Program-made: the position numbers and the translations under genes
The notes under the pieces: model-generated
The model's input: the letters and a program-made list of their open reading frames with translations, nothing else
What the model was told of the DNA's origin: nothing
The model's database searches: none
Shown here: positions 42,975-49,568 of the stretch, one piece after another
Layout of the letters: each line of letters opens with the position of its first letter
Numbering within the stretch: position 1 is the first letter of the stretch
Assembly: GCA_050117315.1 (NCBI GenBank)
Contig: JASFMY010000035.1
Coordinates: forward strand, 1 to 49,568
DNA from: JANQIV01 sp050117315
Lineage (GTDB): Bacteria; Bacteroidota; Ignavibacteria; Ignavibacteriales; Melioribacteraceae
DNA: 49,568 nucleotides
Direction: 5' to 3'

Positions 42975-43634
42975 ATGAAAAAAGAAGTTATTATAATTGG
43001 ATCAGGTGGACATGGAGCTGAAATTGATGAATATATTCAGCTTAATAATAATATAGCAAAATCAGAAAATCTTAAGGTAATAGGTTTTTTGGATGATAAT
43101 CCGGATAATTATTATAGATATAAATTTTCTGCACCGTTGTTGGGAAGTATAAAAGAACACAGTGTGGAAAGAAATTATTTTTATGTGATTGGTATTGCAA
43201 ATCTTCAATATAGAAAAGACATTGTCGAAAGTTTCCTTGAAAAAAATGTATCATTTATATCTGTAATACATGCAACCGCATATATTTCACCTTCAGCTAC
43301 TTTGGGGAAAGGTGTTGTAATTGGGCCAATGGCTAATATAGGGCCAAATGTAAAAATCGGTGATTATTCATTGATAAATGCGCGCTGCAGTTTAGCCCAC
43401 GATACAATAGTTGGTAAATTTAATTTCATCAGTCCAAATGTATGTTTTTCAGGTTTCACTAATATCGGAGATGGAAATTTATTCGGCATTAACAGTGCAA
43501 CCATTCCAAATATTACTATTGGTAATAATAATAAGATTGCAGCCGGGATGGTATTACATAACGATGTTGGAGATGGGGAAACAGTTTTTTACAAATACAA
43601 AGAAAGAATTATTGCAAAACCTAATTTCAAATAG
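42975..43634 (+). CDS. PglD/NeuD-family acyltransferase
   Basis: 219 residues. The N-terminal Rossmann-like sugar-nucleotide domain has VIIIGSGGHGAEIDEYIQ (about 5-22) and VIGFLDDNPDN. The C-terminal left-handed beta-helix has hexapeptide turns from about residue 105 (GKGVVIGPMANIG), with the catalytic histidine in NARCSLAHDTIVGKF, followed by VCFSGFTNIGDGNLFG. PglD uses acetyl-CoA to acetylate the C4 amine of UDP-4-amino sugars. Here the upstream ACP genes suggest the donor may be an acyl-ACP. It is 3 bp after the SDR gene. Confidence 0.88.
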   Translation: MKKEVIIIGSGGHGAEIDEYIQLNNNIAKSENLKVIGFLDDNPDNYYRYKFSAPLLGSIKEHSVERNYFYVIGIANLQYRKDIVESFLEKNVSFISVIHATAYISPSATLGKGVVIGPMANIGPNVKIGDYSLINARCSLAHDTIVGKFNFISPNVCFSGFTNIGDGNLFGINSATIPNITIGNNNKIAAGMVLHNDVGDGETVFYKYKERIIAKPNFK

Positions 43635-43680
43635 TATTAGAACCCGTTGTGTGAAATAGAAATTTCTTTTTTTTAATTTT

Positions 43681-43825
43681 TGAACTGTCATTTCGAATTC
43701 CCGAGGTTTTTTCTCGGGAGTGAGAAATCTTTAATGAGGCATTATGTAAAAAGTTTGCAAAAGATATCTCCTCATCAAAAAACGATTCGTCGATATGACA
43801 GACTTTTTATTTTGCAGAAACTCTA
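43681..43825. repeat. MITE-like family A element, copy 5
   Basis: The right end is TTATTTTGCAGAAACTCTA after ATGACAGACTT. The interior has CTGTCATTTCGAATTCCCGAGG, a CCCGAGG...CTCGGGAG hairpin (about 43700-43718) and GAAATCTTT. The left terminal repeat is not clear. It fills most of the 220-bp gap between the two acyltransferase genes. Confidence 0.55.
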
Positions 43826-43854
43826 GTTATTGGAAAGCAAAATCATAACACTGT

Positions 43855-44400
43855 ATGCATGAAGATTATTTATATCTTGGTAAAAATTCAAAGATATATC
43901 CAACAGCAAAAATAATTAATCCTAAAAATCTGTTTCTTGATGATTATTCAATTGTAAGTGATTTTACTTTTATACTTGCGTCAAAATTTGTAAAGATTGG
44001 AAAGTATAGCAACTTAGCACCTTATTCAATGATCACCGGCGGAGGTGATGTTATTATTAATGATTTTGTTGATATTTCTTACGGAGTTAAAATCATCAGC
44101 GGAAAGGATGATATATTTGGAGAAAGTTTGTTCACACCAAGTGTCCCAATTGAATTAAGGAATGTCGAAAGATCTAACATTGAAATTGGAAAGCTATCTT
44201 TTATTGGAGCAAATTCCATTATTTATCCGGATGTCAAAATTGGTGAAGGTGTAATTGTTAACCCCGGAACTATTGTAAAATATAATTTGAAATCCTGGCA
44301 TATTTATGAAGGAGCGGACTGCAATTTGCTTGGTATCAGAAAACATAAAAAAGAAATTATAAAGAAAACAGAAGAATTATTAGAGTTTCTGCAAAATTAG
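43855..44400 (+). CDS. hexapeptide acyltransferase (WbbJ-like) with repeat-derived C-terminus
   Basis: 181 residues of the galactoside-acetyltransferase type. N-terminal YLYLGKNSKIYPTAKIINPK precedes turns such as VKIGKYSNLAPYSMITGGGD, VIINDFVDISYGVKIISG and SFIGANSIIYPDVKIGEGVI. Catalytic-histidine position is less obvious than in the neighbour. The last codons, encoding LEFLQN and TAG at 44398, lie inside family A copy 6, which starts at 44382. The insertion therefore set a new stop and replaced the original C-terminus. It may acylate the same sugar or add a second acetyl group. Confidence 0.83.
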   Translation: MHEDYLYLGKNSKIYPTAKIINPKNLFLDDYSIVSDFTFILASKFVKIGKYSNLAPYSMITGGGDVIINDFVDISYGVKIISGKDDIFGESLFTPSVPIELRNVERSNIEIGKLSFIGANSIIYPDVKIGEGVIVNPGTIVKYNLKSWHIYEGADCNLLGIRKHKKEIIKKTEELLEFLQN

Positions 44401-44523
44401 ATATCTAAACGCTTTGTCATTTCGACCGGAGGGAGAAATCTTTGAAATCGTGCTCTAATTGAAAGATTTCTCACCCAAAAAACGGGTTCGAAATGACAGT
44501 CCTTTTATTTTGCAGAAACTCTA
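44382..44523. repeat. MITE-like family A element, copy 6
   Basis: The cleanest copy. AGAGTTTCTGCAAAATTAGA at the left and ATTTTGCAGAAACTCT at the right form 16-bp near-perfect inverted termini flanked by TA. The interior has TATCTAAACGCTTTGTCATT, CCGGAGGGAGAAATCTTTGA, and AAAGATTTCTCACC. It supplies the stop codon of the acyltransferase gene. Confidence 0.75.
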
Positions 44524-44536
44524 TTAAATCTTGACT

Positions 44537-44992
44537 ATGCCAAATAATTATAAAAATAATAGAATTTTTTTTGCATTTATTTTTTTCACTACTTTGTCAT
44601 TGATATTTAATCTAATCCCATCAACTTATCTCCCTAGGTTATTTGTTAACGAATATATTTTACATATTATCAACTACTTCATCCTTTCCTCCTTACTTTA
44701 TTACATAATACAAAAAAGCAATAACTCATTCTTAATTACATTTATTTCATTATTTCTTTTTTCTCTTCTTATAGAAATTCTTCAGTACTTTGTGCCAAAG
44801 CGGGGATTTGAGCTGATGGATTTAGCTGCTAATATTATCGGGATAGTAGCCGGGATTTTTGCGGTTGCACAAGTTAAAAGTAAAAAGATAAAAGATAAAA
44901 AAAGGGAGAGAGGAGATGGTTTGGTTGTTATCAAGTTGCAGGTTACAGGTTGGAAGGAAGGGGGTAGGAGGGAAGACATTGGAGATAGTTGA
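44537..44992 (+). CDS. VanZ-like membrane protein
   Basis: About 151 residues from ATG 44537 (an in-frame TTG is at 44531). Four TM helices: IFFAFIFFTTLSLIFNLIP, an ILHIINYFILSSLLYYII helix, FLITFISLFLFSLLIEILQY and LAANIIGIVAGIFAVA. The VanZ signature is E-I-L-Q-Y-F-V-P-x-R-G-F-E-L-M-D-L-A-A-N. The family is found near polysaccharide genes and its biochemical role is unknown. The final ~40 residues run into a purine-rich repeat tract (from 44877) and look unnatural (KKRERGDGLVV...), so the true C-terminus is uncertain. Confidence 0.8.
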   Translation: MPNNYKNNRIFFAFIFFTTLSLIFNLIPSTYLPRLFVNEYILHIINYFILSSLLYYIIQKSNNSFLITFISLFLFSLLIEILQYFVPKRGFELMDLAANIIGIVAGIFAVAQVKSKKIKDKKRERGDGLVVIKLQVTGWKEGGRREDIGDS

Positions 44993-45070
44993 TACGAAGG
45001 AAGCGGCGTAGAAGGTAAAAGGAAAAAGATAAAAGTGAAAAGATGAAAGTAAAAAGATAAAAAGTAGATG
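44877..45070. repeat. polypurine tract
   Basis: Almost all A/G on the + strand, with short repeats of AAAAAGATAAAAG and GGAAGGAAGGGGG. It spans the VanZ C-terminus and the following gap. A long homopurine run may form triplex DNA, but no function is evident. Confidence 0.5.
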
Positions 45071-45129
45071 GAATTAAGGAGTCGGAATTTAGAATTATTG
45101 AATTGAGAATTTTTCTTATATACACAAGC

Positions 45130-45223
45130 CAAATTGGTTTTGGGATTTCGCCATAAAGTCCTCTCTTTTTAAGAGAGGATTTAGGTGAGTTCTAAATAAA
45201 AACTAAATCCCAAAACCAATTTG
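45130..45223. repeat. 94-bp palindromic element
   Basis: Perfect 19-bp inverted termini: CAAATTGGTTTTGGGATTT at 45130-45148 and AAATCCCAAAACCAATTTG at 45205-45223. Within it TCCTCTCTT TTT AAGAGAGGA (45159-45179) makes a second, 9-bp hairpin. The terminal motif also occurs at about 4086-4101 next to family A copy 3. It could act as a bidirectional terminator or be a small mobile element. Confidence 0.7.
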
Positions 45224-45311
45224 CAACAAGTATATGTTATCAACATGTAACTTGCAACTTGGTAACTTGAAACAAATATACAGCTACATTTCAAGTAATT
45301 GTTCCAGAATT

Positions 45312-45386
45312 TAATCCCCCTTCGCATTCGCTACGGAGGACAGGTTGCGGCAGAACAGGGTTCGGGGTTTACTCCGAGGATCATAC
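45312..45386. repeat. GC-rich intergenic module, second copy
   Basis: CCCCTTCGCATTCGCTACGG and AGGACAGGTTGCGGCAGAAC resemble the module at 40993-41118. TTCGGGGTTTACTCCGAGG follows. It directly precedes the aminotransferase gene, as the first copy precedes the KAS III gene. Confidence 0.45.
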
Positions 45387-45416
45387 CATTGATTTCCGGG
45401 TTACATCATAAATACA

Positions 45417-46580
45417 ATGAATAATAAAATTTGGCTATCGAAACCTCATATGGGTAGTGATGAGCAGGAATATGTTCGTGAAGCATTTAAATTAAACTGG
45501 GTTGCTCCGCTTGGTCCGCATGTTGACGGATTTGAAGAAAAGCTTACTTTGTTTACCGGTATTAAACATGCAGCAGTTTTAAGTTCCGGTACTGCTGCAA
45601 TGCATCTAGCGTTAATTTTATTAGGTGTTACTTACGGCGACGAGGTAATTTGCCAAAGTTTTACTTTTGCAGGTTCTGCCAATCCTATTGTTTATCAAGG
45701 CGCAACGCCTGTTTTTGTTGACAGTGAAAATGATACATGGAATATTGATCCGGACATACTTGAAGAGGCAATTCGCGATAGAATAAAAAAAGGGAAAAAA
45801 CCTAAAGCTATTATCGTTGTTCACTTATATGGAATGCCGGCAAAATTAATTGAGATTATGCCCATCGGTAAAAAATATGAAATACCCGTAATAGAAGATG
45901 CAGCAGAAGCGTTGGGATCTTTTTATCAAGGGACTCATGTCGGCAGTTTCGGCGAAATGGCTGTTCTGTCTTTTAACGGGAATAAAATAATTACAACGTC
46001 CGGCGGCGGGGCACTGCTTTCCTTTGATTCTAATTATATTTCCAAAGCAAGATTCCTAGCGACCCAGGCAAGAGATAATGCCCCGCATTATGAACATTCT
46101 CAAATAGGCTATAATTACAGGATGAGTAACATTTGCGCTGCGATCGGTATGGGACAGATGAGTGTTTTGAGTCAACGTATTATTCAGAAAAAAAGAATTT
46201 ATAATTTATACCGAGACAATTTATCGGAATTGCCGGGAATCGAATTTAACGATGAACTGATTGGATCATATTCTAACCGGTGGCTTACAACAATAATAAT
46301 AAATCCAAAAGATGCCGGCGGTATAACAAGAGAAGATATTAGAAAGGCTTTGCTGAAAGACAATATTGAAAGCAGACCCCTTTGGAAACCTATGCATTTG
46401 CAACCGGTTTTTAAAGATGTTCCTTTTTACGGGATGAATGTTTCAGGCAAACTATTTGATAGAGGTTTGTGCCTTCCGTCGGGAACAAATCTTTCTTCTG
46501 AAGAAATGTATAGGATCATAAGACAAATTGCATTCTTATATAAAAAAGAACCGAAGAATATAGAGTTTCATAATAATTGA
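45417..46580 (+). CDS. DegT/DnrJ/EryC1/StrS sugar aminotransferase (PglE-like)
   Basis: 387 residues, fold-type I PLP enzyme. KIWLSKPHMGSDEQEYVREA matches PglE/WecE-type openings, with VAPLGPHVDGFEEKLTLFTG, VLSSGTAAMHLALILLGV, and EVICQSFTFAGSANPIVYQG. VIEDAAEALGSFYQG supplies the ring-binding D. The PLP lysine is K190 in SFNGNKIITTSGGGAL. RPLWKPMHLQPVFK is near the C-terminus. It transfers an amino group from glutamate to C4 of a UDP-4-keto-6-deoxy-HexNAc, the product expected of the dehydratase at 47392. Confidence 0.92.
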   Translation: MNNKIWLSKPHMGSDEQEYVREAFKLNWVAPLGPHVDGFEEKLTLFTGIKHAAVLSSGTAAMHLALILLGVTYGDEVICQSFTFAGSANPIVYQGATPVFVDSENDTWNIDPDILEEAIRDRIKKGKKPKAIIVVHLYGMPAKLIEIMPIGKKYEIPVIEDAAEALGSFYQGTHVGSFGEMAVLSFNGNKIITTSGGGALLSFDSNYISKARFLATQARDNAPHYEHSQIGYNYRMSNICAAIGMGQMSVLSQRIIQKKRIYNLYRDNLSELPGIEFNDELIGSYSNRWLTTIIINPKDAGGITREDIRKALLKDNIESRPLWKPMHLQPVFKDVPFYGMNVSGKLFDRGLCLPSGTNLSSEEMYRIIRQIAFLYKKEPKNIEFHNN

Positions 46581-46669
46581 ACATAAATCCAAAATAAAAT
46601 AGAGTTTCTGCAAAATAAAATATCTAAACATTTTGTCAATTTCGATCCCGATGTTTTATCTTTACTGGG

Positions 46670-46693
46670 CAGTCGAGGTCCATACCTCGACTG
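46670..46693. terminator. strong hairpin
   Basis: CAGTCGAGGT CCAT ACCTCGACTG: a perfect 10-bp GC-rich stem with a 4-nt loop, 90 bp after the aminotransferase stop. No T-run follows on either side, so it is a terminator only if factor-assisted. Confidence 0.45.
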
Positions 46694-46743
46694 AGCCAGC
46701 TCATTTTGAGAACAATATAAAGGTTTTTCGTCACGGAATGGGG

Positions 46744-46850
46744 AGGGTGTCTCAAAAGCTATTATTTATGTATTGCGGCTATTGTTATGTGTTCAAAAAA
46801 TGACCCGTGGCGCAGATTGTTAACAATCTGCATTACATTTGAGACACCTT
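46744..46850. repeat. 107-bp inverted-repeat element nested in family A
   Basis: Ends AGGGTGTCTCAAA (46744-46756) and TTTGAGACACCTT (46838-46850) are inverted repeats with one mismatch. The GGTGTCTCAAA type of end resembles termini of some IS1182-like elements (from memory). Inside is a perfect 20-bp palindrome GCAGATTGTTAACAATCTGC (46812-46831). No gene. Confidence 0.6.
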
Positions 46851-47194
46851 CAATGGTCCCGACGACCCTGTTCTAAAGTTCTGCAACACACCCTAAATAC
46901 CGGAGCTATTAAATAATGAATTCACTGTTAACCCATGTTGATAAATTTGCCACCAAGTATTTGTTCTTGTTGCCCCCGATGAAATTATAACTTATTATTT
47001 TGAATCAATTTTGGATTTTGCCTATCAACTTGGGTTAAGTTGACGCCTATGCGCTCTGCGGGATTCGAACCGACAGACTTTTATTTTGCAAAAACTCTAA
47101 TATTTTCCGAGTAACCAGATTTTCCTTCTATAAGATATTAAAGCGAATTAAATCATATTTAGTGACATGTCAACAATAAAGTATCGTAAACGCC

Positions 47195-47352
47195 AAGATT
47201 GTCATCTCGAACCCCGTTTTGGGGGGTGTCCATGGGACTCCTAGGGAGAGAGATCTTTCTTTTCTCCGGGGAATAAGATTTCCCGCCAAAAAGATACGCC
47301 AAAGGCGCACAGGCGGCGGACAGGCTCACCCCAAAAACGCTCGAAATGACAT
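47195..47352. repeat. family A-related internal repeat without its termini
   Basis: Reads GATTGTCATCTCGAACCCCG, AGAGATCTTTCTTTTCTCC, GATTTCCCGCCAAAAAGATA, CGCCAAAGGCGCACAGGCGG and CTCGAAATGACATT. The GC-rich module is identical to that in copy 1. The TTTCTGCAAAAT ends are absent. It is bounded loosely by GTGACATGTCA and GTGACACGTCA. It lies just before the dehydratase gene. Confidence 0.5.
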
Positions 47353-47391
47353 TACAAATGTGACACGTCATTAGTATCATGAGGGCAGTCC

Positions 47392-49323
47392 ATGATAATT
47401 AGATTTCTCAACAATCATTTTCAAAAATTACGTAACCGTCACTTCCTAACGGTTGACGTTTGTTCTGCAATAATAACACCTTTTTTGGCGCTTATAGTTA
47501 GGTTTGACGGAGTTATTAGCCAGGTTTTAGCTTATAAATTGCCCTTACTTTTTTATACGTTTTTTTTCTTGTTTTTTAAGATCGGCATATTTTTCTACAG
47601 AAGGATTTATAATTCGATGTGGAGCAAGGCAGGTGTTGATGAACTGCAAGTTTTGTGTAATACTGCACTTCAACTGGGAGTTACTCATGTATTTATTATA
47701 ATGATTTTAAAATCATTGAACTTATTTCCTTTCAACTCATTGCCTCTATCGCTGCCTTTTTTAGATTCATTTTTCTTTGTGCTCTTCGCAACATTAATAA
47801 GAATAAGCATAAGGTTCATGGAAAGGATTGACGAGACCCGTCATGTGGGAAACGATAGAAAACCGGCATTAATTATCGGTGCCGGCTACGCAGGAATTCA
47901 TTTAGCGCAGACCATGCAGCGTTTAACAAATCTTGAATACAAACCGGTAGCGTTTCTTGATGACGATATTAATAAACAAAATATGATTATAAGAGGATTA
48001 CCCGTTATTGGAAAAATTGATGACCTTGAGAGACTATTAGATAAGAAACATTACGGTTTTGTTCTATTCGCAATTCCAAGCGCCCCCGGGAAACTTATTA
48101 GAAAAGTATCCGACACCTGTCAAGAGAAAAACGTTAAAGTACTTACAATGCCGAGTGTATCTGAAATAATTGACGGAAAAATTTCAATAGCAAAGATGCG
48201 GGAAATACGTATTGAGGATTTACTAAGAAGAGAACCGGTAAAAATAGATTCCCAAAATGTTAAGGAATTTTTGAAAGACAAAAGAGTACTTGTAACAGGC
48301 GGAGGAGGATCAATCGGCAGTGAATTATGCCGTCAGATTTTAACTTATAATCCTTCTAATTTATTAATTCTTGGACATGGTGAAAATTCGGTTTTTGAAA
48401 TTGAACAGGAATTGAAATACGATTATTGCGGTAATGGAAACAATACGACAAGAATAGTTCCGGTAATTGCAGATTTAAGAATGAAAGACAGACTCTACGA
48501 AATTTATGAAGAATATTTCCCTGAAGTTGTATTCCATGCATCTGCACATAAACATGTTCCTTTGATGGAAAGCAACCCGTGTGAAGCCATTACAAATAAT
48601 ATTATCGGAACACAAAACCTTGTAGATATATGCATTGAATACGACATACAAAGGTTCATAGGTATATCAACGGATAAAGCCGTTAATCCTACAAGTATCA
48701 TGGGAGCTTCCAAACGGGTAACTGAAATGATTATTCTTGACGCAGCCAGAAGAACCCGCAAATACTATTCTACTGTTCGTTTCGGGAACGTATTGGGCAG
48801 CCGCGGCAGTGTTGTGAGGACTTTTAAGAACCAGATTAAAAACAGACAGCCTATAACAGTAACTCATCCCGATATGACCAGGTATTTTATGACAATTCCC
48901 GAAGCTGTTACTTTAGTTCTGCAGGCGTCAATCCTCGGCAGCGGCGGTGATGTATTTGTACTTGATATGGGCGACCCGGTTAGAATTTTGGACCTCGCCC
49001 GTGATATGATAAAGCTTTCAGGATTACAGGAAGGTGATGATATTGATATTAAATTTTCAGGTTTGCGTCCCGGTGAAAAATTATTTGAAGAATTAAATCT
49101 GGAGAATGAAGATTTTGAACGAACTGCTCACAGCAAAATTATGATAGCAAAAAATGCAGGCGATTTTGTTAACGGTGAATTAAAATATCTGATCGAGAGT
49201 TTTAAGTATCCGATAAGCCCATTGGATAAGAATGAAATATTACACAAACTTCAAGAAGTTGTACCTGAATTCCAGCACGAAGATTTAATGGATCTTACTT
49301 TTCGAATGCCGAAGAATGTTTGA
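47392..49323 (+). CDS. UDP-GlcNAc 4,6-dehydratase, membrane type (PglF/WbpM/FlaA1-like)
   Basis: 643 residues. The N-terminus has four TM helices (about 12-130), then a CoA-binding-like Rossmann domain (ALIIGAGYAGIHLAQTM at about 162), then the catalytic extended SDR. NAD loop is VLVTGGGGSIGSELCRQIL (299-317). Catalytic TDK is T427-D428-K429 in GISTDKAVNPTSIMGASKR, with M437 and K441 replacing the classical Y-x-x-x-K, as in PglF. LGSRGSVVRTF and FSGLRPGEKLFEELN follow. It makes UDP-4-keto-6-deoxy-HexNAc, feeding the aminotransferase at 45417. GAGGG lies upstream of ATG 47392. It is the last complete gene. Confidence 0.93.
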   Translation: MIIRFLNNHFQKLRNRHFLTVDVCSAIITPFLALIVRFDGVISQVLAYKLPLLFYTFFFLFFKIGIFFYRRIYNSMWSKAGVDELQVLCNTALQLGVTHVFIIMILKSLNLFPFNSLPLSLPFLDSFFFVLFATLIRISIRFMERIDETRHVGNDRKPALIIGAGYAGIHLAQTMQRLTNLEYKPVAFLDDDINKQNMIIRGLPVIGKIDDLERLLDKKHYGFVLFAIPSAPGKLIRKVSDTCQEKNVKVLTMPSVSEIIDGKISIAKMREIRIEDLLRREPVKIDSQNVKEFLKDKRVLVTGGGGSIGSELCRQILTYNPSNLLILGHGENSVFEIEQELKYDYCGNGNNTTRIVPVIADLRMKDRLYEIYEEYFPEVVFHASAHKHVPLMESNPCEAITNNIIGTQNLVDICIEYDIQRFIGISTDKAVNPTSIMGASKRVTEMIILDAARRTRKYYSTVRFGNVLGSRGSVVRTFKNQIKNRQPITVTHPDMTRYFMTIPEAVTLVLQASILGSGGDVFVLDMGDPVRILDLARDMIKLSGLQEGDDIDIKFSGLRPGEKLFEELNLENEDFERTAHSKIMIAKNAGDFVNGELKYLIESFKYPISPLDKNEILHKLQEVVPEFQHEDLMDLTFRMPKNV

Positions 49324-49383
49324 TTAAAATAACCCAAATTATGCATTAGAAATTTAGATGATTGTAAAAAATGTGCTTAATTG

Positions 49384-49454
49384 TCATATCGACGAACGTT
49401 TTTTTGTGAGGAGCCTGCCCGCCGTCTTTTTGGCGGGATATCTTTCAATTAGAG
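49384..49454. repeat. truncated family A-related repeat
   Basis: In inverted orientation: GTCATATCGACGAACG, GCCCGCCGTCTTTTTGGCGG and ATATCTTTCAATTAGAG match the interior of copy 1. The match stops abruptly at 49454, where the IS3-like element begins. Bases 49324-49383 hold only a short AACCCAAATTATGCATTAG motif shared with 4039 and 6067. Confidence 0.6.
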
Positions 49455-49568
49455 TGATTGTATAGTCCTGAAATAGGTTGACAAAAAAAGTCAACCAAAA
49501 ACAGGACAAAAAATGAAAAAAGAAAAATCACAACATTACAGCGAGCAGTTCAAAAGGCAAGTAGTCCA
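49455..49568 (+). mobile_element. IS3-family insertion sequence, left end (continues past the window)
   Basis: The repeat preceding it breaks at 49454/49455, and the new sequence begins TGATTGTATAGTCCTGAAAT, plausible as an IS3-type terminal repeat. A hairpin GGTTGAC-AAAAAAA-GTCAACC (49476-49496) lies just upstream of an orfA start. The right end is outside the window. Confidence 0.65.
49513..49568 (+). CDS. IS3-family transposase OrfA, 5' part (cut by window end)
   Basis: ATG 49513 opens MKKEKSQHYSEQFKRQVV, the standard OrfA beginning (Y-S-x-x-F-K-x-x-V-V) before the helix-turn-helix. Only 18 codons are present. It is not closely similar to the orphan OrfA at 317. A hairpin in the leader (49476-49496) may limit its expression. 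Confidence 0.7.
   Translation, partial: MKKEKSQHYSEQFKRQVV

Larger units (their letters stand above)
46601..47099. repeat. MITE-like family A ends enclosing other insertions
   Basis: The left end ATAGAGTTTCTGCAAAATAAAA (46601) and the right end TTATTTTGCAAAAACTCTAA (47099) match family A termini but are about 500 bp apart instead of 140-215. Between them are a 10-bp-stem hairpin (46670-46693), the IR-bounded piece at 46744-46850, and about 200 bp with a broken frame (about 46960-47040) I cannot assign. This looks like a nest of elements. Confidence 0.55.

Noticed and set aside
44782..45132. 116-codon open frame on the - strand
   Set aside because: It is the complement of the purine-rich tract, giving a Ser/Phe/Leu-rich low-complexity chain, and it overlaps the VanZ-like gene.
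46938..47040. Broken frame reading VFVLVAPDEIITYYFESI and LDFAYQLGLS
   Set aside because: It looks once-coding, but I could not match it to a family and both ends are lost in repeats, so it is mentioned only within the nested element.
47159..47380. 73-codon open frame on the - strand before the dehydratase gene
   Set aside because: It is made of the GC-rich repeat module and the family A interior; repeat-derived.

Overview
The window is one large surface-polysaccharide locus (O-antigen, capsule or exopolysaccharide, Wzx/Wzy type). Every confident gene is on the + strand. The DNA is AT-rich. Protein families, gene style and the many 'GTCATTTCGA...GAAATCTTT' intergenic repeats suggest the Bacteroidota/FCB group, possibly an Ignavibacteria-like lineage. 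That placement is an inference. I saw no rRNA, tRNA or CRISPR array.

Layout. (1) 1-7555: an orphan IS3-type OrfA, a Wzc-type co-polymerase/tyrosine kinase, a UDP-HexNAc 6-dehydrogenase and a UDP-uronate 4-epimerase-like enzyme. Long gene-free stretches between them are full of mobile-looking repeats. (2) 7690-8690: a decayed flippase and an IS200/IS605-type insertion. (3) 8716-39818: the variable, visibly more AT-rich centre. It holds a Wzx flippase, a Wzy-like polymerase, five GT4-type transferases, one GT2, one GT39-type and one DUF354 GT-B-like protein. It also holds a sulfotransferase, two polysaccharide-pyruvyl-transferase family proteins (one next to an FrhB-like Fe-S protein, one next to a nitroreductase), two intact and two broken NodB-like (de)acetylases, a nucleotidyltransferase-kinase fusion with a HAD protein and a second nucleotidyltransferase, an ATP-grasp protein and an XrtA-type deacetylase. 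(4) 39863-49323: a PglC-type initiating transferase, an ACP / KAS III / SDR trio, two hexapeptide acyltransferases, a VanZ-like protein, a DegT-type aminotransferase and a PglF/FlaA1-type 4,6-dehydratase. (5) 49324-49568: a truncated repeat cut by the left end of an IS3-family element.

How the genes may work together. PglF-, PglE- (DegT) and PglD-like enzymes would make a UDP-4-amino-4,6-dideoxy sugar and acylate it, and PglC would load it onto undecaprenyl phosphate. The ACP/KAS III/SDR trio in the same block suggests a dedicated acyl group, for example 3-hydroxybutyryl, for the sugar amine. The GTs extend the unit with HexNAc-uronic acid and other sugars. Sulfate, pyruvate-like, acetyl and an NDP-activated side group could decorate it. 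Wzx flips it, Wzy polymerises it and Wzc controls length and export.

The locus also keeps a record of gene turnover. There are 5' stubs of replaced genes (6202, 11244, 35768), decayed paralogues (7693, 18187, 29693), and at least seven copies of a TA-flanked, MITE-like element. One of these copies supplies the stop codon of an acetyltransferase.
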